From assembly GCA_905236955.1 (NCBI GenBank), contig CAJOQW010000018.1, positions 1-20,520 of the forward strand: 20,520 nt of DNA, given 5' to 3'. Shown here piece after piece: positions 1 through 7,701 of this stretch. Position 1 is the first letter of the stretch; each line of letters begins with the position of its first letter. The stretch comes from an uncultured Bacteroidales bacterium (GTDB taxonomy: Bacteria > Bacteroidota > Bacteroidia > Bacteroidales > UBA932). A program made the translations under genes and the position numbers. Below the pieces are notes generated by a model. It saw nothing but the letters and a program-made list of their open reading frames with translations. It ran no database searches and was not told the DNA's origin.

Positions 1-750
1 CTCGACAAGGACAGCGAACCCGACATCTACAACGCAATCCGCCGCAACGCACTATTGGAGAACGTTACCGTTGACGAAAAGGGCAAAATCAATTTCGCAG
101 ACAAGAGCGTTACCGAAAATACCCGCGTAAGCTACCCGATCTACCACATCGAGAAGATAGTACGTCCCGAGAGCCATGGCCCCGCCGCCAAGCAGGTCAT
201 CTTCCTCTCCGCCGACGCCTTCGGAGTGCTTCCCCCGGTATCCATCCTCGATCCCGAGCAGACCAAGTACTACTTCCTCAGCGGTTTCACCGCAAAGCTC
301 GCGGGAACCGAGCGCGGTATAACCGAGCCCACTCCCACTTTCTCCGCCTGCTTCGGCCAGGCCTTCCTCGAACTCCATCCGACCAAGTACGCCGAGGAAC
401 TCGTGAAGAAGATGAAGAAGAGCGGCGCCAAGGCTTACCTCGTGAACACCGGCTGGAACGGTACCGGAAAGCGCATCAGCATCCGCGACACCCGCGGTAT
501 CATCGACGCCATCCTCAACCACTCCATCGACGAAGCACCCACCAAGACCATCCCCTACTTCAACTTCACCGTGCCCACCAAGCTCGAAGGGGTTGACACC
601 GGGATCCTGGATCCGCGCGACACCTACGCCGATCCCGCCCAGTGGGAAGATAAGGCCAAAGACCTCGCCGCCCGCTTCATCAAGAACTTCCACAAGTACG
701 AGTCCAACCGCGCAGGAAAGGCCCTCGTAAAGGCCGGTCCGAAGATATAG
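1..750 (+). CDS. pckA: Phosphoenolpyruvate carboxykinase (ATP), C-terminal part
   Basis: ATP-dependent PEP carboxykinase interconverts oxaloacetate + ATP and PEP + CO2 + ADP in the cytosol. In fermentative Bacteroidales it often runs in the carboxylating direction toward succinate (family knowledge). The reading frame is open from base 1, so the gene starts upstream; 249 codons remain, slightly under half of the ~540-residue family length. Highly conserved stretches are visible: ENTRVSYPIYHI with the substrate-binding Arg, the LSGFTAKLAGTERG block, EPTPTFSACFG, and NTGWNGTGKRI with the adenine-contacting region, then the typical AGPK ending. An internal TTG at 55 is only an artefact of the cut. 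No frameshift is seen. A strong hairpin terminator follows 26 bases after the stop, so the gene is probably transcribed separately from the galactanase downstream. Confidence 0.97.
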   Translation, partial: LDKDSEPDIYNAIRRNALLENVTVDEKGKINFADKSVTENTRVSYPIYHIEKIVRPESHGPAAKQVIFLSADAFGVLPPVSILDPEQTKYYFLSGFTAKLAGTERGITEPTPTFSACFGQAFLELHPTKYAEELVKKMKKSGAKAYLVNTGWNGTGKRISIRDTRGIIDAILNHSIDEAPTKTIPYFNFTVPTKLEGVDTGILDPRDTYADPAQWEDKAKDLAARFIKNFHKYESNRAGKALVKAGPKI

Positions 751-776
751 GACTGCATCGCTGATGATTATTGATG

Positions 777-804
777 CCGCGTCTGGTCCAGGCGCGGTAT
801 TTTT
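777..804 (+). terminator. Intrinsic terminator after pckA
   Basis: CCGCG (777-781) pairs with CGCGG (793-797), extended by CTG/CAG around a GTC loop with one T-G wobble. It is followed by TATTTTT. A second T-run at 811-815 adds to it. The position, 26 bases after the pckA stop and just before the next promoter box, fits termination of pckA. Confidence 0.8.
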
Positions 805-828
805 GTGCTGTTTTTGCCGGAAATTGAC

Positions 829-836
829 TATCTTTG
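829..836 (+). promoter_or_regulatory. Bacteroidota-type -7 box TATCTTTG
   Basis: TATCTTTG matches the TAnnTTTG -7 consensus of Bacteroidota housekeeping sigma exactly. The upstream TTTTTG candidates are at 800-805 (23-base spacer) and 811-816 (12-base spacer); neither has the usual ~20-base spacing. The box lies only six bases before the ATG of the galactanase gene, so the transcript would have almost no 5' leader. Confidence 0.55.
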
Positions 837-842
837 AAAGAT

Positions 843-1922
843 ATGAAGAAGTTTTTCCATCCATTGTCAGCCATCACGGCTGCAATCCTGATCATTTGCG
901 CGTGCAACGGGAACGGTTCCGACCCGGGAACAGCCGGTCAGCAGGTCACACCCTCCTTTGCGGCCGGGTCCGACGTAAGCTGGCTTTCCGAAATGGAGAA
1001 AGACGGCCGCAAGTTCTCCGACGACAGCGGCAACACCGATCTCTTCGCCATACTCAAGGGATTGGGACAGAACAGCATACGCCTTCGCGTATGGGTTAAC
1101 CCGCAGGGCGGTTGGAGTGGAAAGGACGACGTGGTAAGCCTGGCCAGGAGGGCCGCCGCGGCAGGGATGTCCATAATGATAGACTTCCACTATTCCGACT
1201 TTTTCGCCGATCCTTCGAGGCAGACGATTCCCGCCGCCTGGACCGACCACACCCCTGCCGCCCTCGCGGTGAAGGTGAAAGACCATACCACCGAAGTTCT
1301 TTCCGCGCTCAAGGCCGCCGGCATAAGTCCGGCCTGGGTGCAGGTGGGCAACGAAACCCGGAACGGCATGCTGTGGCCTGCCGGGAAACTCTGGAAAAGC
1401 AGCGGTTCAGATACCGACACCCCCGGTGGCTGGAACAATTTCGCAACGCTCTTCAAAGCCGGATACAACGCAGTAAAGGCGGTCTTTCCCGACGCTAAGG
1501 TCATTGCACATCTGGACAGGGGACAGGAAGAGAACGACTGGTGGTTCAACGACCTCAAGGACCACGGCGCCGCCTTCGACATGATAGGACTCTCCTACTA
1601 TCCGACCAAGGGCTCATGGACTTCGTCGAACGGCGCCCTGGCTTCGAACATCAAGAAACTGGGATCAAGTTTCGGAGTCCCGGTAATGGTATCCGAAATA
1701 GGCATCGAAGCCTCAGACTTTTCGGACGGGGCCGAATGCATCTCGGACGTAATGTCGAAAATAAAGCCTCTGGAGTGTTGCGCCGGGGTTTTCTACTGGG
1801 AACCGGAAGTTTACGGCGGATGGAAACCGGCCATTTACAATTCCCTCGGTTGGGCTCCCTACGCAAAGGGTGCCTTCACTTCGGCGGGCAAGCCGTCCGA
1901 AGCCCTCAAGGCAATGAAGTAA
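843..1922 (+). CDS. GH53 endo-beta-1,4-galactanase lipoprotein
   Basis: Predicted arabinogalactan endo-beta-1,4-galactanase, hydrolysing beta-1,4-galactan side chains of rhamnogalacturonan I. It has 359 residues. The N-terminus is a lipoprotein signal (MKKFF, hydrophobic core, LIICAC; Cys21 or Cys19 the likely lipidated residue), so it acts in the periplasm or on the cell surface. GH53 signatures: GSDVSWL near residue 42, SIRLRVWVNP (78-87), DFHYSDFFADP (114-124), acid/base Glu171 in QVGNE, nucleophile Glu285 in VSEIG, and a late FYWEPE motif. The ATG at 843 is chosen over an in-frame TTG at 834 because the TTG lies inside the -7 box and the ATG gives a clean signal peptide. It is the first gene of a tight run with recG (4-base gap). 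No SusC/SusD pair is nearby. The family call is firm; exact substrate preference is inferred. Confidence 0.92.
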   Translation: MKKFFHPLSAITAAILIICACNGNGSDPGTAGQQVTPSFAAGSDVSWLSEMEKDGRKFSDDSGNTDLFAILKGLGQNSIRLRVWVNPQGGWSGKDDVVSLARRAAAAGMSIMIDFHYSDFFADPSRQTIPAAWTDHTPAALAVKVKDHTTEVLSALKAAGISPAWVQVGNETRNGMLWPAGKLWKSSGSDTDTPGGWNNFATLFKAGYNAVKAVFPDAKVIAHLDRGQEENDWWFNDLKDHGAAFDMIGLSYYPTKGSWTSSNGALASNIKKLGSSFGVPVMVSEIGIEASDFSDGAECISDVMSKIKPLECCAGVFYWEPEVYGGWKPAIYNSLGWAPYAKGAFTSAGKPSEALKAMK

Positions 1923-1926
1923 AGTC

Positions 1927-4074
1927 ATGGGAGAACTCGCTTCGAGCATACAGTATCTGAGCGGGGTGGGGCCCAAGAGAGCCGCCCTGCTCAAGGCTGA
2001 GCTCGGAATCGAGACCATAGGCGACCTGCTTGCCATATATCCTTTCCGCTATATCGACCGCTCACGCATCTGTCCCATTGCGGAAGTCGCAGTGGATGCG
2101 GCCTTCATCCAGATCAAGGGCAAGATCATCAGCCGCACCCTATACGGTCCCCAGGGTTCGGTCGTGAAGACCGATTCCGACAAGATCCCCTGGAATGCCG
2201 CAAAGCGCCTCAGCGTCATCGTGGAGGACGGTTCGGGACAGATGGAGATGGTGTTCTTCAAAGGGATCAGATGGAACTACTCCAGGCTTGTCCCCGGCAG
2301 CGTCTTCGTTTTCTTCGGAAAGCCTTCCGAATTCGGTGGACGACTCAACATGGTCCACCCCGAGGTGGATGCGCCCTTGCCCGAGGGGTCGCTGCTCTCC
2401 GGCGGCCTGACAGGGGTATATCCCAGCACCGAGAAACTCAAGAACGGAGGCATCACCGGCAAGGTGATGTGCAAGCTTGAAAGCGCGGCACTGGCCCTCT
2501 GCCTTCCCGAATTCCAGGAGACCCTGCCGGATTACATCATTCGGGAGAATGCCCTCTGCTCCCTGCAGTATGCGATGAAGAACATCCATTTCCCTGCAGA
2601 CCAATACGCGTTGCAGAAGGCGTCGAGAAGACTCAAATTCGAGGAACTCTTCTATTTGCAGCTCAGCCTGTTAAAGCAAAAATACATACGCTCCCACGGA
2701 AATCCCGGCCTGCCTATGCCCCACGTAGGCAAGGGATTCAACGCATGCTACGGTTCGCTCCCCTTCTCCCTCACAGGCGCACAGAAAAGGGTGATGAAAG
2801 AAATCCATGCCGATCTCAAGAGCGGGCATCAGATGAACCGCCTCCTGCAGGGGGATGTCGGGTCGGGCAAGACCATGGTAGCGGTACTCTCTGCCCTCAT
2901 AGCCGTCGACAACGGCTACCAGGCCTGCATCATGGCTCCCACCGAGGTGCTCTCGCAGCAGCACTATGCGAACATCAGGAGGTACCTTGCCCCGACAGGC
3001 GTGCGGTGCGCTCTCCTCACAGGCAGCACCACCCAGAAAGAGAGGCGCGAAATCCACTCCGGCCTACGCGACGGCAGCATCGGGATCATCGTGGGCACGC
3101 ACGCCCTCATTGAAAACAACGTGCTCTTCAGGAACCTGGGCCTTGCGGTCATAGACGAACAGCACCGCTTCGGAGTGGACCAGCGAGCGAAGCTATGGAA
3201 CAAACGCGCCGACGGATGCTCTCCCCATGTGCTGGTCATGACGGCTACTCCCATCCCCAGGACCCTTGCGATGACCCTGTACGGCGACCTTGACGTATCG
3301 GTGATAGATGAACTGCCGCCGGGACGCAAACCTGTCAAGACGACCACCATCCCCGATAACCGCAAGGGTGCGGTATATAGCTTCATGCGCAAGCAGATTT
3401 CCCTCGGCAGACAGGTCTTCGTCGTTTACCCGCTCATTTTCGAAAGCGAGAAGATGGACCTGAACAATCTGGAGCTGGGGTATGAGGAAATCTTGAAATA
3501 CTTCCCCCTGCCCGACTACAAGGTGGCCATGGTACATGGCCGGCAGACCAATGAGGTCAAGAACTTCAACATGTCCGCTTTTGCGGAAGGACGCGCCGAC
3601 ATCCTTGTCTCGACTACCGTCATAGAGGTTGGTGTGGATGTTCCCAATGCATCCGTCATGGTTATCGAGAGTTCCCAGCGCTTCGGCTTGTCCCAGCTCC
3701 ACCAGCTGCGCGGACGGGTCGGCCGCGGGGCGGAAGAGAGCTACTGCGTACTGGTTTACGACTACAAGACCTCGAAGGAAGCCCGCGCCAGGCTCGAACT
3801 CATGTGCCGGACAAACGACGGCTTCGAGATCGCCGAGGAGGATATGAAGATGAGGGGACCGGGCGACCTGGAAGGCACCCAGCAAAGCGGCCTTCCGATA
3901 AAACTCGCCATAGCGTCCCTGGCCCGCGACGGAATCATGCTTGGCGAAGCCAGGGCCGTTGCAGAGAAGGTGCTGGAAGCGGACCCGCTCCTTGAAGACA
4001 GACGCAATTATTTGTTGACGAAGGAATTACGAAAGGGAAAATTCGATATGAAAGACTACAGCAAAATCAGTTGA
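1927..4074 (+). CDS. recG: ATP-dependent DNA helicase RecG
   Basis: RecG is a cytosolic double-strand DNA translocase that regresses stalled replication forks and processes Holliday junctions and R-loops. The 715-residue length is close to E. coli RecG (693). The N-terminus carries the helix-hairpin-helix-like LSGVGPKRAALL, followed by the OB-fold wedge domain (roughly residues 55-160). Helicase core: Walker A GDVGSGKT at 309-316, Walker B/DEAH-type IDEQH at 409-413, TATPIPRTL, then the second RecA domain with STTVIEVGVDVPNA, QLHQLRGRVGRG and the RecG-specific GPGDLEGTQQSG near the end. It starts at an ATG four bases after the galactanase stop and is followed after seven bases by the S9 peptidase, suggesting co-transcription. 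All catalytic motifs look intact. Confidence 0.97.
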   Translation: MGELASSIQYLSGVGPKRAALLKAELGIETIGDLLAIYPFRYIDRSRICPIAEVAVDAAFIQIKGKIISRTLYGPQGSVVKTDSDKIPWNAAKRLSVIVEDGSGQMEMVFFKGIRWNYSRLVPGSVFVFFGKPSEFGGRLNMVHPEVDAPLPEGSLLSGGLTGVYPSTEKLKNGGITGKVMCKLESAALALCLPEFQETLPDYIIRENALCSLQYAMKNIHFPADQYALQKASRRLKFEELFYLQLSLLKQKYIRSHGNPGLPMPHVGKGFNACYGSLPFSLTGAQKRVMKEIHADLKSGHQMNRLLQGDVGSGKTMVAVLSALIAVDNGYQACIMAPTEVLSQQHYANIRRYLAPTGVRCALLTGSTTQKERREIHSGLRDGSIGIIVGTHALIENNVLFRNLGLAVIDEQHRFGVDQRAKLWNKRADGCSPHVLVMTATPIPRTLAMTLYGDLDVSVIDELPPGRKPVKTTTIPDNRKGAVYSFMRKQISLGRQVFVVYPLIFESEKMDLNNLELGYEEILKYFPLPDYKVAMVHGRQTNEVKNFNMSAFAEGRADILVSTTVIEVGVDVPNASVMVIESSQRFGLSQLHQLRGRVGRGAEESYCVLVYDYKTSKEARARLELMCRTNDGFEIAEEDMKMRGPGDLEGTQQSGLPIKLAIASLARDGIMLGEARAVAEKVLEADPLLEDRRNYLLTKELRKGKFDMKDYSKIS

Positions 4075-4081
4075 CAACAAT

Positions 4082-6295
4082 ATGAGAAAACTAGTATTAC
4101 TGGCCGCAGGGCTTGTTGCGGCCGCACTCAGCGGATGTATGAAAACACAAGACGAAAGCGGGTACATCGGCCCGCAGGAAATTGATTTCTCCGAAGGCAG
4201 GATGACTCCGGAAATGATGCTGGCGCTCGGACGCCTTTCCGACCCGCAGGTATCCCCCGACGGGGCGAAGGTCCTTTACGGAGTAAGCTACCAGAGCATT
4301 GGGGAGAACAGAGGCTGCCGGAACCTGTTCCTCAGCGACATCGACGGCAGCGGCAAGGTGCAGCTCACGCATTATGCGAAAAGTGTCAACTGCGCCCGCT
4401 GGAGCCCGGACGGAAAATATATCCTCTTCGTTCAGGGAGGACAGATCTGGAAGGCTCCGATAAATGGGAACAAGCTTGGCAAGAAGGTGCAGGTCAGCGA
4501 CATACCTGCCGGCGTGAGCGAATTCGCCATCTCCCCGGACGGAGCTCAGATAATGTACATATCTTCCATCCATTCGGCGGTCGAAACCCCGGCGGACAAG
4601 GGTCTGGACAAAGCCAGGGCATACAGCACCGAAGACCTCATGTACCGCCACTGGGACCATTGGGTGACAGAGATTCCACGTACTTTCGTCGCCGCCCTCA
4701 GCGACCACATAACCCCGGACAACTCTTATGACATCCTTTGCACTGAAGAACTGTTCGAACTCCCCACCGAGCCCTTCGGAGGCATCGAACAGCTCTCCTG
4801 GGCCCCGGACAGCAGGCACATAGCATATTCATGCCGCAAGCTTACCGGGAAACGCTATGCCTTCAGCACCGACACCGAGATATATATCCACGATATCCTT
4901 TCCGGCAACACGGTGCAGGTGCCCATGGGCGGCGGTTACGACACCGATCCGGTATGGAGCCCGGACGGCAAACATCTGGCATGGATCAGTATGGAACGCA
5001 ACGGCTATGAAGCCGACCAGCAGAGGCTCATGGTATGCGACATCGACCTGTCCGAACCCGAGACCCCGGCGGTATCGGGGATAAGGCGTTTAGGAGCCGA
5101 CTTCGACCACGATGTCGCCGGACCCGTATGGAACGGCACTTCCGAAATATGGTTCAACGCCCTTGTGGACGAGGCCGTCCAGAGCATCTTCCGCGCCTCA
5201 CTCGACGGCACGGTCACCCGTATGACTCCCGGGGACTGGTGGTATGATTTCAACACACCATGGGCAATCAGGTCCGGCGGGAAAGGCCTGGAGCTCTACA
5301 CGAGCTACGCTTCGCTCAATTTCCCCAACGAACTCGTAAAGGTGAATATCCCGGAAGGCGGAGAACCATCGTTCGAAGCCATTACACACGAGAACGACCG
5401 CATCCTCTCAAAGCTCACCGCACCGATATCCGAGAGCCGCATCATGAAGACCGTCGACGGCAAGGACATGCAGGTCTGGGTGACCTATCCCCCGAAATTC
5501 GACCCGTCCAAGGTTTATCCCGCCATCACCATTGTACTCGGCGGCCCGCAGGGCACCAACAGCCAGGATTGGAGCTACCGCTGGTGCTACCGCCTCATGG
5601 CCGAGCAGGGATACATCGTCGTAAGGCCCAACCGCCGCGGCACCACGGCTTTCGGACAGGAATGGAAAGAGGAAATCTCCGGAGACTACATAGGCCTCAA
5701 CATGCAGGACTACCTCACCGCCGCCCGGACCATGAAGGCCGAACCTTTCGTGGGCAAGATGGCCTGCTGCGGAGCGTCGTACGGCGGTTACAGTTCATAT
5801 TACCTCATGGGGGTGCACGGTGACGTCTTCGACTGCTTCGTCTCGCATGCCGGCATCTTCGACGAGGCGGAACTGTGGTTCACCACCGAAGAGATGTGGT
5901 TCCCCAACTTCGACAACGGGGGCCTTCAGATCGCCGAATTCGCGGATGACCTTACGATGGGAAAGAACATAGGCAAGACAGGCGAGAACGCATGGGGCGG
6001 AATAGCCCAGGCAGGAGCGCCCTACAGCAGCGCACCCAAGGCCGTACGCCATTACACCCACTCCCCAAAAGATGCAATAGAGAACTGGCACACCCCGATC
6101 TTGTGCATCCATGGCGGTATGGACTTCCGCATCCCCTACACCCAGGGCATGGCAGCCTTCAATGCGGCGCAGATGATGGGAGTCCCCAGCAAGCTTGTGG
6201 TCTTCCCGGAGGAAACCCACTGGGTTCTGCAGCCCCAGAATGCCCTCTACTGGCACAATACTTATTTCGACTGGCTTGACCGCTGGTGCAAATAA
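4082..6295 (+). CDS. S9 family prolyl-oligopeptidase-type serine peptidase lipoprotein (DPP5-like)
   Basis: A 737-residue exopeptidase of clan SC, resembling periplasmic dipeptidyl-peptidase 5 of Bacteroidales, which trims dipeptides during peptide use. Signal peptide MRKLVLLAAG with lipobox LSGC places the lipidated Cys at 19. Residues ~45-430 form a beta-propeller: repeated WSPDGK-type blades (for example SPDGAKVL, WSPDGKYI, WSPDGKHL) resemble WD40-like/DPP4 N-terminal repeats. The C-terminal alpha/beta hydrolase domain carries the nucleophile Ser566 in GASYGGY, Asp681 in HGGMDFRIP and His713 in EETHWVL, giving a complete triad. The oxyanion-region GGPQG is also present. The start ATG is seven bases after the recG stop. 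The next gene, a WYL regulator, follows after three bases. Family and triad are firm; the DPP5 specificity is inferred from overall similarity. Confidence 0.92.
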   Translation: MRKLVLLAAGLVAAALSGCMKTQDESGYIGPQEIDFSEGRMTPEMMLALGRLSDPQVSPDGAKVLYGVSYQSIGENRGCRNLFLSDIDGSGKVQLTHYAKSVNCARWSPDGKYILFVQGGQIWKAPINGNKLGKKVQVSDIPAGVSEFAISPDGAQIMYISSIHSAVETPADKGLDKARAYSTEDLMYRHWDHWVTEIPRTFVAALSDHITPDNSYDILCTEELFELPTEPFGGIEQLSWAPDSRHIAYSCRKLTGKRYAFSTDTEIYIHDILSGNTVQVPMGGGYDTDPVWSPDGKHLAWISMERNGYEADQQRLMVCDIDLSEPETPAVSGIRRLGADFDHDVAGPVWNGTSEIWFNALVDEAVQSIFRASLDGTVTRMTPGDWWYDFNTPWAIRSGGKGLELYTSYASLNFPNELVKVNIPEGGEPSFEAITHENDRILSKLTAPISESRIMKTVDGKDMQVWVTYPPKFDPSKVYPAITIVLGGPQGTNSQDWSYRWCYRLMAEQGYIVVRPNRRGTTAFGQEWKEEISGDYIGLNMQDYLTAARTMKAEPFVGKMACCGASYGGYSSYYLMGVHGDVFDCFVSHAGIFDEAELWFTTEEMWFPNFDNGGLQIAEFADDLTMGKNIGKTGENAWGGIAQAGAPYSSAPKAVRHYTHSPKDAIENWHTPILCIHGGMDFRIPYTQGMAAFNAAQMMGVPSKLVVFPEETHWVLQPQNALYWHNTYFDWLDRWCK

Positions 6296-6298
6296 GCC

Positions 6299-7210
6299 AT
6301 GGACCAGCCCAAGGTCGAGCGGACGCTGAGGCTCATGAAGCTGATGACCGGCAACACCACCTGGACGGTGGAGGAGCTTGCGGACAAACTCGGCACAACA
6401 TACAGGACCATCTACCGGTACATAGAGACTTTCCGCGACGCCGGTTTCGCCGTCCGGAAAGTACGTACCGGGGTATATGAACTGGTCACCCTGGGCCGGC
6501 AGGAACGCGACATCTCCAGGCTGGTCTACTTTTCCGACGAGGAGGCCGGCATTGTCAACAGCCTTATCGAGAGCCTTGACAACACCAATGCCCTCAAGCA
6601 CAACCTGCACCAGAAACTGGCGGCCATCTATGACGTGGCGCCCGTGACGGATTTCATCTCAAAGGGGTCCAACGCGCTCAACGTCAGGGAATTGTCCGAT
6701 GCGATAAGGGAAAGGCGATGCGCAGTCCTCCATGACTTCAAATCTTCCTCCGGGAAGGCGAAAGACCGTCTTGTCGAGCCTTTCGCCTTCACCACCAATT
6801 ACATCCATGTGTGGGCCTACGACCTCGGGGACGGGCGGTGCAAGTTGTTCGGCATCGCCCGCATCGGCGAGGTGGAAGTGCTGTCCAGGGAATGGAGCCA
6901 TGAAAAAGAGCACCGCCGCGAACAGATGGACATTTTCAGGATGAGCGGAGAGAGAGACACCCACGTCAAACTGCGACTGGACCTGCTCGCAAGGGACCTG
7001 CTGCTGGAAGAATACCCGCTGGCTGCACAGGATATGACGGAAATGACTTCCAAGGATGGGGGCAACCCCTCCTGGAAGCTCGAAACGGACGTTTGCTCAT
7101 TGAGGGGTGTAGGACGTTTCGCCATCGGTTTGGCGGACCATGTACAGGTGGAAGATTCTCCGGAACTCGCCGCCTACATCAAGGAATTCGCGGGAAAGTA
7201 CCTTTACTGA
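6299..7210 (+). CDS. HTH-WYL domain transcriptional regulator
   Basis: A 303-residue cytosolic DNA-binding regulator of the DeoR-like/PafBC-type WYL family. Residues ~8-55 form a winged helix-turn-helix (TVEELADKLGTTYRTIYRYIETF). Residues ~133-200 are the WYL domain, with a degenerate core HVWAYDL around Trp172 followed by LFGIARI, and residues ~220-300 match the C-terminal extension usual in this family. WYL domains are thought to sense nucleic acid or nucleotide ligands. The ATG lies three bases after the S9 peptidase stop, so translation is probably coupled. The 3' end overlaps the convergent DUF1232 gene by seven bases. Its target genes cannot be read from the sequence; being in a run with recG makes a DNA-damage role possible but unproven. 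Confidence 0.88.
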   Translation: MDQPKVERTLRLMKLMTGNTTWTVEELADKLGTTYRTIYRYIETFRDAGFAVRKVRTGVYELVTLGRQERDISRLVYFSDEEAGIVNSLIESLDNTNALKHNLHQKLAAIYDVAPVTDFISKGSNALNVRELSDAIRERRCAVLHDFKSSSGKAKDRLVEPFAFTTNYIHVWAYDLGDGRCKLFGIARIGEVEVLSREWSHEKEHRREQMDIFRMSGERDTHVKLRLDLLARDLLLEEYPLAAQDMTEMTSKDGGNPSWKLETDVCSLRGVGRFAIGLADHVQVEDSPELAAYIKEFAGKYLY

Positions 7211-7614
7211 TCGTCGACCTCCCGCTCCAGTTTGTCTTCGGCCCTGGACACTTCAGCAAGGCCGAACCACTCGGAAGCCTTGGCACGAGCCCGGGCCTTG
7301 ATTCCGGGTGTCACGGCATCGGAGGTGAACTTGTACGCGGCAACGATCGCGGCCAGGTCGTCGGCATAACCGAAGAACGGGAGGAAATCGGGGATAAGGT
7401 CCAGCGGCAGGATAAGATAACCGAGAGCCCCCATTATGTAGAGTTTGCTCCTGCCTGAAACCTCATCGCTCCTGAGTACATAATAAAGTACAAGGGCAGG
7501 ATACACCACCGCAGCACCGGCCTTGACGCCGACGCTGCGCAATTTATTCCAGAAATTGTCATCGCTGAAACTTTTGCGATACTTCGCCTTGCTGATGTCT
7601 GGTTGCATTGCCAT
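7204..7614 (-). CDS. YkvA/DUF1232 family membrane protein
   Basis: A 136-residue protein of the YkvA family (DUF1232), small membrane proteins without an established biochemical role. The diagnostic core is near residues 62-88: GALGYLILPLDLIPDFLPFFGYADDLA, read here as GALGYLILP, DLIPDFLP and GYADDLA, which sits in a hydrophobic hairpin. A hydrophobic stretch at ~30-47 could be another membrane segment. The C-terminus is charged and probably helical. Two in-frame ATGs are possible, 7614 and 7608; no Shine-Dalgarno decides between them. It is convergent with the WYL gene, overlapping it by seven bases, and divergent from asnA with an 87-base intergenic region. Function unknown. Confidence 0.88.
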   Translation of the reverse strand: MAMQPDISKAKYRKSFSDDNFWNKLRSVGVKAGAAVVYPALVLYYVLRSDEVSGRSKLYIMGALGYLILPLDLIPDFLPFFGYADDLAAIVAAYKFTSDAVTPGIKARARAKASEWFGLAEVSRAEDKLEREVDDQ

Positions 7615-7619
7615 ACGGT

Positions 7620-7635
7620 TTTTGCGTAAGCAAAA
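7620..7635. repeat. Perfect inverted repeat between DUF1232 gene and asnA
   Basis: TTTTGC, a GTAA spacer, then GCAAAA: six perfect base pairs. It lies five bases upstream of the first possible ATG of the minus-strand DUF1232 gene and 66 bases upstream of asnA. It could be an operator or an mRNA hairpin over the DUF1232 start; it may also be chance in an AT-rich intergenic stretch. There is no clear -7 box in this region; TAATTTAC near 7671-7680 is a weak candidate for asnA. Confidence 0.35.
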
Positions 7636-7701
7636 TTGATGCTCAAATTGGAATTATCGCATTTTTTGGCTTAATTTACACCCGAAAAAACCAAGTAGCG
7701 T

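Noticed and set aside
834..842. TTG start three codons upstream for the galactanase
   Set aside because: It overlaps the -7 box TATCTTTG, so it would not be transcribed; the ATG at 843 gives a normal lipoprotein signal.
7237..7266. TTCGGCC...GGCCGAA inverted repeat near the WYL/DUF1232 junction
   Set aside because: The 16-base loop and absence of a T-run on either strand argue against termination; it lies in DUF1232 coding sequence and is probably chance.
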